Assembly (NCBI RefSeq): GCF_030285625.1
Contig: NZ_CP127294.1
Span: 4,684,501-4,748,500, forward strand
DNA: 64,000 nt
Source: Amycolatopsis sp. 2-15
Lineage (GTDB): Bacteria; Actinomycetota; Actinomycetes; Mycobacteriales; Pseudonocardiaceae
Reading direction: 5' to 3'
The notes beneath the pieces were generated by a model. The model made no database searches, had not been told where the DNA came from, and saw only the letters and a list, made by a program, of their open reading frames with translations. The translations under genes were made by a program, and so were the position numbers. Position 1 is the first letter of the stretch. Each line of letters starts with the position of its first letter. This document shows positions 8,804-17,052 of this stretch, piece by piece.

Positions 8804-9981
8804 GTGGCACCGCGCCCTCGTTTCATGCAGGTGGTGGATGCGTCCCGAGACGAGGCGCAGCTGGCTGTCCGGCTCTACAACGACCCCGCGGAGACGCGGT
8901 CGTTCGAGGCCTTCGTCGTCCACATGCACCTGGCCTGGCTGTACCTGTTGCACGGTGAGTTCACTCGTGACGACGTCGACTTCCGGTACTGGCGTTGGCA
9001 GGGGCGTGCGCGGCGTCTCGATCGAGTTGACGGCGAGCCGAAGCGGTGGGACTTGGCCACCTGTGTCCGGCACCGTTGGCCCGATGACAAGGACCCGGTC
9101 CGCGCCAACCTCACCTTCTTCATTCGCCTGCGCAACAAGATCGAGCACAGGTACGCCCGCCAGCAAGAAGCTCTCACAGCTGCCGTCGGGGGCCAGAGCC
9201 AAGCGCTGCTGCTCAACTACTTGAAGAGGAGCTTACGAGCCAATTCGGGGCCGGGGCTTCACTTGCGACGCGGTTGCGCTTTCCGGTGTTCATCGGCAGT
9301 TTCACCACCGAAGGCGAGCGAACGCTGCGGCGGCTGCGGTCACAACTGCCGGAGCCGCTGCGCACCTTCATAGCGGAGTACGACGCCGGTCTCGATGAGT
9401 CGGTCGCTCGAGACCACAAGTGCGACTTCCGGTTGCGAGTTCTCCAGGAGCTCGCCCCCAAGGATCCGGACGCCCTGGCAGTACAGTTCACGCGCTATGA
9501 CGATCTTAGGGAGGACCAACGCGAGGTCGTAGAAGCGATTGGCAGGAGGGGATACGTCGTAGTCCGCGAGCGAAAACGCTCGGTGGTCGGACACGGGCTG
9601 ATGAAACCGACCAAGGCAGCGAAAGCCGTCGAGGACCAGATCCCCTTCAGCTTCAACACGAACCTGTTCACCATCACATGGAAGAAGCTCGGCGTGCGGC
9701 CGCAAGTCGGTGACTCGCATCCGGAGAGAACGGACGAAAAGTACTGTCTGTACGACGAGCGGCACAAGGACTACGGCTACACGCCGGCATACGTCGCGAA
9801 ACTCATCCGCGACTGCGGAACCGAAAGCGGATTTCGCGCACTGCTTGGCACAGCGCCGAGGGACAAGATGACTGGCGAGTGGGTTGGCCAACCGCCGCCA
9901 AGTGCCACGCCGCCTTGGACACGGACTCGTCCGTCATCTCCAGAATCCCCCGAGGGCCTCAGCGCTCTCCGGCCAGACTGA
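8804..9981 (+). pseudogene. DUF3644 family protein, frameshifted
   Basis: GTG 8804 follows a GGAGA site. The first frame (to about 9220) reads a helical region (EAFVVHMHLAWLYLLHGEF) and an R-x-x-x-E-H-R motif (FFIRLRNKIEHRYARQ), as in DUF3644 proteins. The sequence then continues in the next frame (EEELTSQFGAG, FPVFIGSFT) to 9981. One frameshift near 9220 separates the halves, so the intact protein would have been about 390 residues. DUF3644 proteins are of unknown function; some lie in defence islands. The last 30 residues are Pro/Ser-rich and may be another shifted tail. Confidence 0.65.
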
Positions 9982-10261
9982 CCACTACAGCAGCAAGACG
10001 CCGTCGTGGGATGATTGACGTTTGCGATCGATCAACTCTTTCGGATCGATGCCTGTTGGGCGTACGAGGTCGATGCGGCGAGAGCGTCCGGTCGCGAACG
10101 CCTCCGTAGTGGAGGTTTTAGCGGATCGGCGTTGTCGGCAACCAGATGCCGATTTACGCCGACACGCTGCGCTACTCGGCGTAGGCGCCGCTGGGCCCGT
10201 CGGCTCGTGAAGATCGTGCGGTCCGAGCTCGGGCGGCAGGTGGTCGCGCAAGTTCGCTGAA

Positions 10262-10303
10262 CTGCGGGGACTCGAACCCCTGACCCCCTCACTGCCAGTA
10301 AGG
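10262..10303 (-). repeat. 3' half of a tRNA-like sequence (possible relic att site)
   Basis: Read on the minus strand this holds a five-pair anticodon stem (CCTTA with TGAGG) around CTGGCAG, which gives anticodon GGC (Ala), then a variable region and a T arm with loop TTCGAGT. No matching 5' half (acceptor, D arm) lies upstream. A bare tRNA 3' half inside a mobile region suggests a leftover attachment site from a different integration. The call rests on folding by eye. Confidence 0.4.
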
Positions 10304-10577
10304 TTCGATCAAGTCGCTGACCTGCGGTTATGGAGAACCTGCTGGCCGGGCGATGTAGTTGTTGGCAGTTGAGCGCAGCCTGAGACCGTTGATCACCGTT
10401 GATCACGTGCCGCTGCTCCAGATTTGCTCCAAGATCGGTGTTGCCACGCAGGCCCCAGCGACGACTGTGGGCGCCGGGGGATCGTGTGGGCTCACGCGCC
10501 AGCGGGTTGGTAGCGGTCGCGGGGCGCTCTGGAGGACTGACAGAGAGTTGCCTCCGGTCCCGATTGCGGCATTACAA

Positions 10578-11062
10578 TAATTTGTCCGTTTTGCATGATC
10601 ACCTGTGGTACGACTTCACCACCCACAATTGGACCGACGCCACCAACCTGAGGCCTGGTGACCTGCTCGACACGCCCGGCGACGATCACGCCGCCGTCCG
10701 AGCTCGCAGGTAGCACGCCAGTACTTGTTCACAACGCGAACTGCGTAAACTGGTCACCCAAGAGTGTTAAAATATTCGGTCACACGTTCAGTGTCCATGG
10801 TTCCGGTGCAAAAAATACTCGGAGCCTGATTGACCGTGCCCGCAGTACTGGGAATCAGCAAGGCCGATGGCTGGACAACGATGCCGCTGCCGCGTTCTTG
10901 GAGGCGGCGCACGTTGAAGGCGCGGGTCCTAGGGTGATTCCACTTCCCGAAGACCTGGGGCAAGTGATTATGCCGGATGGAAGCATTGTTCAAGCCAGGG
11001 CTGTTACCCTGGTCTCAAGCAAGGGTGGACTGTACAATACGGCGTTTCCCGTTGAGCCCTGA
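10578..11062 (+). pseudogene. C-terminal tail of a polymorphic toxin (Hint remnant plus toxin domain)
   Basis: A first stretch, NLSVLHDHLWYDFTTHNW then LRPGDLLDTPG, resembles the HINT pretoxin domain that precedes toxin tips of large secreted actinobacterial toxins. The frame changes near 10685, then GSTPVLVHNANC follows, the usual end of such a domain. The remaining ~100 residues (GHTFSVHGSGAKN, GRWLDNDAAAAFLE) would be the toxin tip. No N-terminal delivery region exists here, so this is an orphan tip. Toxin chemistry not identified. A probable immunity gene follows after 14 bases. Local GC is visibly lower than that of neighbours. Confidence 0.5.
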
Positions 11063-11076
11063 TAGGAGGAGTTCCG

Positions 11077-11580
11077 ATGAGATTCCGCTGCACTTTGGAG
11101 CGGCCATCTTCGTCATCGCCGACCTCTGAGATGTCGATTTCCTCAGACGTTGACGATGACTATGAGAGCCTGGTCATGACGGCCTGCGGCTTGCTCGCGG
11201 ACACTGACTGCCGGTTTCACATTCAGGGTTTCGACAGTGTTGAATGGCCTGTGGATGTTGCATACGATTTATCTGTCTTCATGGAGCAGTTGCCTGATCT
11301 CTTGGCGCGGATCAGGTTGCGAAGTAATGCGGAGCTTGACATGTATTCTCAGGGCATCGAGCGAACCTTAAAGTTCATCGCAAAAGCAGACTTGGTGGAA
11401 ATTCACTGTCTGTCGAGGACGGATTGGGTGCCGAATCCAAGTGTTGAGATCATGAACAAGAAATATCTCGAAGAAATGCTTTCTCGGTTGGCTGTAGACT
11501 TCGCGATATCCCTTGCTGCAATTGGTTCCCCAATTGCTCGGTTTCAACCATTTTCCAGTTGGGTCTCGGGTAGCGCTTAG
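11077..11580 (+). CDS. Putative immunity protein for the adjacent toxin tail
   Basis: The ATG at 11077 follows TAGGAGGAG, a strong site. The 167-residue product is acidic and helical, with no signal peptide or membrane segment (DDDYESLVMTACGLLADTD, VAYDLSVFMEQLPDLLARI). It lies 14 bases after the toxin tail, the standard place for an immunity gene, and shares its lower GC and T/A-ending codons. No immunity family was recognised, so the role rests on context. The last ~15 residues may be out of the original frame, as codon use changes there. Confidence 0.5.
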   Translation: MRFRCTLERPSSSSPTSEMSISSDVDDDYESLVMTACGLLADTDCRFHIQGFDSVEWPVDVAYDLSVFMEQLPDLLARIRLRSNAELDMYSQGIERTLKFIAKADLVEIHCLSRTDWVPNPSVEIMNKKYLEEMLSRLAVDFAISLAAIGSPIARFQPFSSWVSGSA

Positions 11581-11632
11581 CATCTCCTTGTGGTGGCGGA
11601 ATCCAAAAACCATTGTCGAGGACCTGCAGGCG

Positions 11633-11749
11633 ATGGCCCAGCGCTACACGGTGCGGCTGGAGTGGACGCTGGAGGGCGATCCGTCCGAGGGCATGACGAT
11701 CGCCGAGGCGGTCGCCGCGGCCGGGGTGACCCTGCCGCGGACGGTGTGA
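11633..11749 (+). pseudogene. Small coding fragment
   Basis: A 38-residue stretch (MAQRYTVRLEWTLEGDPSEG then MTIAEAVAAAGVTLP) has clear coding composition but no ribosome site. The open frame simply continues upstream into different sequence. It could be the 3' end of a truncated gene. No family recognised. Confidence 0.25.
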
Positions 11750-11834
11750 GAGCTGGCTGCCCGGGCGGATGACGGTGCCGTCCCACGGACACCCGACGGC
11801 TTCGCGGGTCAGGGCGAAGCCGTACTCTGAGGGC

Positions 11835-12020
11835 ATGGCTGACCAGGTACAGCAGAGACCCGGCGAATCGAACGCCCAATGGCTGAATCGGCTTGAAGCC
11901 CTCCTGGTCGTCCACATGGACCGGGTCACCGGCATGGGCTCAGCCGCTGACGAGGAAGAAGAGAGAATCCGGGCCACCATTGCCGCCCTGAAACGCGGTG
12001 AGGCACCGACGAACTCCTGA
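11835..12020 (+). CDS. Small hypothetical protein, 61 residues
   Basis: ATG 11835 is preceded by CTGAGGGC. The product is charged and helical (NAQWLNRLEALLVVHMDRV, then DEEEERIRATIAALKRGE), with no cysteines, signal or membrane segment. Its compact helical make-up would fit a small DNA-associated or antitoxin-like protein, but no family is recognised. Confidence 0.45.
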   Translation: MADQVQQRPGESNAQWLNRLEALLVVHMDRVTGMGSAADEEEERIRATIAALKRGEAPTNS

Positions 12021-12028
12021 CCTGGGGC

Positions 12029-12905
12029 TCATGGCGTGGTGGTGAAGGGTTTCGCCCTTACCACGGTGAGCCGGTGTCGGTACCGGCCGAGTTCGACTGC
12101 CGAGTCCGCGCGGGCCTCGACCACCACACCGGGTTCGACCGACCAGTAGGTGAAGTCCTCGTTGCCGGGCAAGCCGGCCACGACCCCCGATGCCCGGACG
12201 GGGCCGCCGGGCGCGAGCCGGAGCCTGCCCGCGAGCGACACGAGCGCCGGCCGGGACAGTGTCGTCGAGAGCCCGACCGCCCGCACCTGCCGCCGGTCGG
12301 TCTGGCCGAGGACCAGGGCGTCGACGTCGTCGAAGTGGCGGACCTTCACCCAGCCCGAACGTCCGCCGCGCAGTGGACATCGGCTGCCCAGCGGCTTCGC
12401 GAGGGCTCCCTCGACGCCGACGGCGGCCTGCTCGGCGCCGATCCACCCACGGGCCAGCTCGACGTCGAGTGTCGAGCGCATCAGCTGCACGCCGGCGTTG
12501 CTCGCGCCGATGACGGCTTCCAGCCGTTCCCGCCGGCGTGCGTACGGCAACGTCCGCAGGTCGCGGCCGCGGGCGCCGAGCAGGTCGAACGCCACGAACA
12601 CCACCGTGACACCCTCGGAGCGGCGGCGCAGCGGCCCGTAGCCCAGGGCCGCGAAGTCCAGGCGCCCTTCCCGGTAGGCGACGATCTCGCCGTCGAGCAC
12701 CACCCGGCCCAGCGTGGCCGCCGCATCGAGGATCCCGGGGAACCGGTCGGGCCAGGCTGCTGCCGGTGCGGGACTGGACCGCCCTGGCGGGCACGTGTAT
12801 GAGGCAGCGCCAGCCGTCGAGCTTGGGTTCGTACCCGTGGCCGGCCTCAGGCAGCACGGCGGCCGGCTCGGCAACAGCGAGCCGCAGCGGCAGTGACGGC
12901 ACGGG
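12029..12905 (-). pseudogene. ATP-dependent DNA ligase, decayed copy 2
   Basis: The N-terminal piece (LRLAVAEPAAVLPEAG then G-Y-E-P-K-L-D-G-W-R) is in one frame and keeps the adenylylated Lys of motif I. From about 12780 the sequence moves to another frame: FPGILDAAATLGRVVLDGE, FVAFDLLGARGRDLRTLPYA, GWVKVRHFDDVDALVLG and a tail ending VVRAKPFTTTP. Together this is the LigC-like core (adenylation plus OB domains) with one frameshift. Unlike copy 1 at 4794-5830, the catalytic Lys survives, so loss of function rests on the shift. Confidence 0.7.
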
Positions 12906-13179
12906 CGCGTGCCCATCGTCAATCCCGCTGACCAGGGATGCAGCCGCAAACCCCGAGGCTTCGACTCGCGCGCATGTTCGAGGCTCAGCGTCCGCGTGGC
13001 GCCGAACCACACCCCGCAGCGGAAGTACAAGGCAGGAAGAGAACGTCGCGACACCGGATGGTGCCGCCGGTGTGAGCGGGCGGCGATGCGGCGGCAGGTG
13101 TCTGGACGGCAGTCAGGCGCAGTCAGTCGCCGGCGGCGCCGTCGGGTCTTCGACGTCGCTGCTGAGCGGGGCGTCGGAG

Positions 13180-13305
13180 CTGGTGGGCGGCGGTCGGAAT
13201 GCTGTCCTTGACCGTCACCGGGATGCCGTCGAGGTCGCTCAGCGGTGCACCCCGCTCCGACCGGCGCGCTGAGTCTTCAGCCTGCGCCCGCGCGGCGGTG
13301 CCGGC
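13180..13305 (-). pseudogene. Amidase fragment
   Basis: About 40 residues reading A-R-A-Q-A-E-D-S-A-R-R then PLSDLDGIPVTVKDSI match the N-terminal signature of the amidase-signature family, including the Lys of the Ser-cisSer-Lys triad. Nothing of the downstream catalytic region is present. Confidence 0.45.
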
Positions 13306-13351
13306 CAGCTTGGGGGTCCCGGTCGCTTCCGTCCGGGGCAACACGGTGGGT

Positions 13352-13465
13352 TCGGTGACGTCCACCTTCCCAGCCGTGCGGGCCGACGAGGTGCAGATCG
13401 TCGCGCTGGAGTCGAACGATCACGCGTACTCGCGGCTGGTGGAACTGGAGGCTTACTCCAGCTGA
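13352..13465 (+). pseudogene. Possible F5/8-type (discoidin-like) domain tail
   Basis: The last ~36 codons before the TGA read FPAVRADEVQIVALESNDHA then YSRLVELEAYSS. This resembles the closing strands of discoidin-like carbohydrate-binding modules of secreted glycosidases. No upstream partner was found, so it is an isolated C-terminal remnant. Confidence 0.3.
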
Positions 13466-13469
13466 GGCT

Positions 13470-14015
13470 TCAGAACGCCAGCCCGATCACGACCGAAGCG
13501 ACTACGGCCAGCAGGAGCCCCACCAGGCCGTATCGGAACGGCGTGCGGCACCAGGGAGTGTTGACGTCCAACGCGATCCGCCCGGACCCGGCGAGCAGGA
13601 CCGCGAAGGCGAGCACGGCCAGCGTCAGCTCGAACTCGTACCCCTTGCCGTTGCCCTCGAAGAAGCCGCCGCCGAGCTTGGAAACGACCACGCTGAGTCC
13701 CACGCCGAGCAGACCCGCGGCCGCGAGGGGAGTGAAGAGGCCGAGCACCAGCAGCACACCCCCGCCCACTTCGGTGAGACCCGTGATCCACGACAGCAGA
13801 CCGAGGCCGCGGGTGAAACCGTAGCCCTGCAACACTTTCCCGAAGCTGTCGAGCCCCGGCCCGCCGAAGAGGCCGAAGACCTTGACGAGCCCGTGCGCGC
13901 CCATCGTCGCGGCGACGATCAAGCGCAGCAGCAGGAGCGCGACGTCGGTGCCGATCTGTTCCCGGCGAATCGGCGAACTGCTGCCGGACAAGGAAATCCG
14001 GTCGGAATCGGTCAT
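13470..14015 (-). CDS. DoxX family membrane protein
   Basis: The ATG at 14015 follows AGGAGGGGCGA. The 181-residue product has four hydrophobic segments (VALLLLRLIVAATMGAHGLV; LGLLSWITGLTEVGGGVLLV; LAAAGLLGVGLSVVV; ELTLAVLAFAVLLAGSG) plus a C-terminal one, with the DoxX layout and H-G near the end of helix 1. Family members are small membrane proteins linked to thiosulphate metabolism or redox stress; the partner here is unknown. It is one of the few intact genes in this decayed stretch. Confidence 0.85.
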   Translation of the reverse strand: MTDSDRISLSGSSSPIRREQIGTDVALLLLRLIVAATMGAHGLVKVFGLFGGPGLDSFGKVLQGYGFTRGLGLLSWITGLTEVGGGVLLVLGLFTPLAAAGLLGVGLSVVVSKLGGGFFEGNGKGYEFELTLAVLAFAVLLAGSGRIALDVNTPWCRTPFRYGLVGLLLAVVASVVIGLAF

Positions 14016-14064
14016 TCGCCCCTCCTGAGAGTGGTTCCTGCGTTCAGTGATCACCGTAGCGTGA

Positions 14065-14460
14065 TCACAGCTGCCGGATTCGCATCAACCGGGCGGCGGA
14101 CGCCGTGGCCAGCGCCATCAGGGCCGCGTCCGTGATCAAGGTCTCCCGCAGGCTCACCGCGCCGAGCAGTCCGCAGGCGAAGGCGCCCAGCGGTTGCATG
14201 CCATACACGAGGAAGCGTCACGTCGCGGTGGCGTGCGAGAGCAACTCAGGGGCGATGAGGGTTTGGCGCAGCGTCTGCTGGTTCACGCCGCACAGCGCCG
14301 GCCAGGCGCCGTGCAGCCCCTCCCCGCCACGGCGGCGACACCCCCCGGCGGCGACCAAGCCGGCGGCGCTGGCGAGCGCCATGCCGGCCAGGTAGGCCCG
14401 GCCGGGGCCGAGGCGGCGCGTGAGCGGCTGCGCTGGCGAGCCCTGAGCGCCACTTCCGGC
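14065..14460 (-). pseudogene. MFS transporter C-terminal remnant with in-frame stop
   Basis: The minus strand reads RRLGPGRAYLAGMALASAAG, then VNQQTLRQTLIAPELLSHAT, an in-frame TGA where a Trp codon would fit, and RFLVYGMQPLGAFACGLLGA to the stop at 14065. These are the last helices of a major-facilitator exporter. The N-terminal half is missing and one frameshift lies near 14330. Confidence 0.5.
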
Positions 14461-14628
14461 TACGGACAATGCCGCACACCTCATGCGGTTTGCCCACGAT
14501 CGCAGCCTCGCACGTGTCGGCGCCGAAGGCGCGCGTCGAAGTCTGATCACAATCTGTGACGCTGCCGCAGCGGTGCCCTCTCCTGGGCTGCCCCAGCACG
14601 GTGGGCCACGCACCCGGATGGTCCTCGT
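14461..14628. other. Unassigned sequence between two remnants
   Basis: No coherent coding stretch or domain is visible on either strand. Confidence 0.3.
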
Positions 14629-14803
14629 TCAGCGGAAGTCGCGGCTGCTGCTGGCGAGGCTCTTGAGGTCGAGCGGGGTGACCTGGTCTGCAACCAGCGA
14701 CACGGTGCCCTGCCCGACCTGGGCGATGCCCCGGACCAGCAGGGCCGGACTGCCCAGCCATATCTGGCGGTCCCGCTTCCACACCGTTGACCGGACTACG
14801 GGG
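14629..14803 (-). pseudogene. Error-prone DNA polymerase (DnaE2) C-terminal fragment
   Basis: About 58 residues (VVRSTVWKRDRQIWLGSPAL, LLVRGIAQVGQGTVSLVADQ, ending SSSRDFR) match the extreme C-terminus of DnaE2-type polymerases, including the S-R-D-F-R end. Upstream sequence belongs to something else, so this is a truncated scrap. Confidence 0.55.
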
Positions 14804-14819
14804 TGACACGCCGGTTCTG

Positions 14820-15150
14820 TCAGCCCGGCTCGGCGTCGAGGAAGCGCTGGATCTCGGGCAGCATGTCGTGCGCCCGGTGCCAGCCGGCCAGGTGGTCCGC
14901 GTCCGGCAGGGAAAGGAAGGGAGTGCCTGTGTGTTCGGCGAATTGGCGCATCGGGTCGTGCCAGACGTCGGCTGTGCCCGCGTACATCAGCATCGGAACG
15001 CTCGAACCTGCCAGCTGAGCGTGTACGCCGGGCTCGTCGAGGAATGCCGTGTAGTTCGCGCGCAGGGCCGCGGGCGGGACGGCGCGAATCACCGCAGCCA
15101 GCTCGGGGTTGGTGTTGGCCCCTTGTTCCATGACCGGATACGGATCGGCA
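14820..15150 (-). pseudogene. Alpha/beta hydrolase C-terminal fragment
   Basis: The frame ends with SSVPMLMYAGTADVWHDPMR and LPDADHLAGWHRAHDMLP. This is the acid (Asp in G-T-A-D) and His (D-H-L-A-G) part of an alpha/beta hydrolase. The nucleophile elbow and N-terminal half are not present in any frame upstream, where the sequence becomes non-coding or shifted. Confidence 0.5.
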
Positions 15151-15390
15151 TCAGCGTGAGCCGGCCCGGCACCGCGCGACGGTGCGCGGACTGCCCGCCC
15201 CGCACCGGCGCGCGCACGGCGATGTCCTCGTGTTCGCGCAACCGGCCGACTCCAGCGCACCGCCGACCGAGTCCGGTACGGCGACCGCCGCGCACGGCGA
15301 TGCGCCTGGCGCCGGAGGCGGCCAGTGACCCCGTCCGCACGGCGCCCGCTCGCGCCTTCACCGGCCGCTCCCACTCCTGCGAAAGGCACC

Positions 15391-16518
15391 ATGCTGATGA
15401 CTCCCCTGCGTCCCTCCGCACCGACCACCACCGGCGCGACGGGCTCGAGCGCCCCCGGCTGTGACGACCCGACTGTGCCGATCTCACGTGCGCTCATCAA
15501 CGCCCTCGACACCGCCAGCGACGCCGGTGCGGCGCAGCCGGACACCCCGATCGGACACGACCCGGCGGGCCCGGACACGGAGATCGGTGGGGCCGATGCC
15601 GGCGAGCTGCCGTTGTCGGTGTGGGCGACCGCGCAGACCTCCCCGGCCGCGCAGCGCAAGGGCCGCTACGTGCCCGAGTCGACCGCGCATCCGGCGAAGA
15701 TGCTCCCGGCCGTGGCCGCGCACGCCATCAGTCACTACACCCGTCCCGGGGAGCTGGTGTTCGACCCGATGGCCGGCTCCGGCACGACTCTGGTGGAGGC
15801 GATCGACGCCGGGCGCCGCGCGGTGGGGGTGGAGTACGAGCCGCACTGGGTTGCTGTGGCCCGGGCGAACCTCGCGCTGGCCCGCGAGCGCGGTCACGAC
15901 CACGACGGCGAGATCGTGCGCGGCGACGCGCGGCAGCTGCCGTTGCTGCTGCCGGAGAAGTACCGGGGGCAGGTGGCGCTGGTGGTGACCTCGCCGCCGT
16001 ACGGGTCGTCCCTGCACGGGCAGGTCGTGACGGCGGGGACAAACTCGCCGGATGGAAAGGTGCACAAGTTTCACTGGCGTTACGGCTCCGTGCTGGACCG
16101 CGGGAACCTGGCCAACGTCGGGCACCATCGGCTGCTGGCCGGGTTCACGCGCATCCTCACCGGATGTGCGGCCGTGCTGCGCCCCGGCGGCCACGTCGCG
16201 ATCACAGCGCGGCCGTGGCGCGAGCACGCGGAACTGATCGACCTGCCGTCGCAGATCATCGCCTGCGGCCTGGCCGCCGGCTTGGTTCCGGTCGAACGCT
16301 GTGTGGCGCTGCTGGCCCGGGTCGCTGACGAGGAATTGGTTGCCCGCGGCTCGTTCTTCCAGCGCGACTTCATCCGTAAGCAACGCGAGCAGGGCCTGCC
16401 GCTGCACCTGATCGCGCACGAGGACGTCATCGTCCTGCGCCGCCCGCTCGACCCCGCCACGACCTCGAGCGTGGGTGTGCTGGACCGGGACGCCGAAGGT
16501 CGGCAGGTGCGGGCGTGA
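15391..16518 (+). CDS. Site-specific DNA methyltransferase (N4/N6 amino type)
   Basis: This 375-residue protein has the amino-methyltransferase motifs in the order motif X region (HPAKMLPAVAAHAI), motif I D-P-M-A-G-S-G-T-T near residue 130, and motif IV T-S-P-P-Y-G near 200, as in DNA adenine-N6 or cytosine-N4 methyltransferases. The first 75 residues are a Pro/Thr/Ala-rich disordered leader. ATG 15391 follows GAAAGG; an upstream in-frame GTG at 15325 is possible. No restriction endonuclease lies beside it, so it may be an orphan protective or regulatory methylase. The cytosine-5 methylase is 500 bases downstream. Confidence 0.8.
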   Translation: MLMTPLRPSAPTTTGATGSSAPGCDDPTVPISRALINALDTASDAGAAQPDTPIGHDPAGPDTEIGGADAGELPLSVWATAQTSPAAQRKGRYVPESTAHPAKMLPAVAAHAISHYTRPGELVFDPMAGSGTTLVEAIDAGRRAVGVEYEPHWVAVARANLALARERGHDHDGEIVRGDARQLPLLLPEKYRGQVALVVTSPPYGSSLHGQVVTAGTNSPDGKVHKFHWRYGSVLDRGNLANVGHHRLLAGFTRILTGCAAVLRPGGHVAITARPWREHAELIDLPSQIIACGLAAGLVPVERCVALLARVADEELVARGSFFQRDFIRKQREQGLPLHLIAHEDVIVLRRPLDPATTSSVGVLDRDAEGRQVRA

Positions 16519-16990
16519 GTACCCGCATCGCGCGCACCCTGCTATCCCGGCCCGCGCCGATGGCGTCACCTCGCGAGACTGCCGGGTCCTGCCTGCCGGT
16601 GGACCGGTGGCGTGCGGCGGTGGCGCGGCCGGGGTGTACTTAGCGGCGGTGGCCGGGGCGAACGGCGAGGTCGAGCAGATCGTGCGAGCCCTGCATGCGC
16701 GGGGATTGTCGTTGCACTGCTTCGGGGTGAAGACCAGCGGGCTGGCCCGCTACGGCGACCGGATCGCCTCCAGCGATTCGGCCGCGTGGAGTTTCAGCGG
16801 CCGCTACGTGCCCGGCTGCACCCCGCGACCCATCGCAGCGAGTCCAACTGCCTGCGCTACGCACTGGACTGGCACACCCGTCTGCACCGCACCCTCGCCC
16901 AGCGCGCCCCGGCACCGATCAACGCGGCACGGCGCGGCCGCACAGCAGACCGGCGCGACGACCTCGGCACCACCGTCGCGGCGCCGCGGC
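16515..16990 (+). pseudogene. DUF7221-like (queuine tRNA-ribosyltransferase-like) remnant
   Basis: The stop of the methyltransferase overlaps a GTG. After a short garbled start, one frame reads VEQIVRALHARGLSLHCFGV then K-T-S-G-L and SDSAAWSFSGRYVPGC. The next frame continues SESNCLRYALDWHTRL. This order (the HCFGVKT strand, the S-S-D-S-x-A-W strand, then a Cys-containing NCLRYALDWH helix) matches the C-terminal half of DUF7221 / TGT-like proteins, relatives of enzymes that insert deazaguanine bases. At least two frame changes and an N-terminal deletion make it non-functional. Confidence 0.5.
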
Positions 16991-17052
16991 TCTGTCCGGC
17001 CTTCCGCGCGGCGTCGCTGCGCGAGCCGTCCTGTCCGGGAAGGAGCGCGCGG

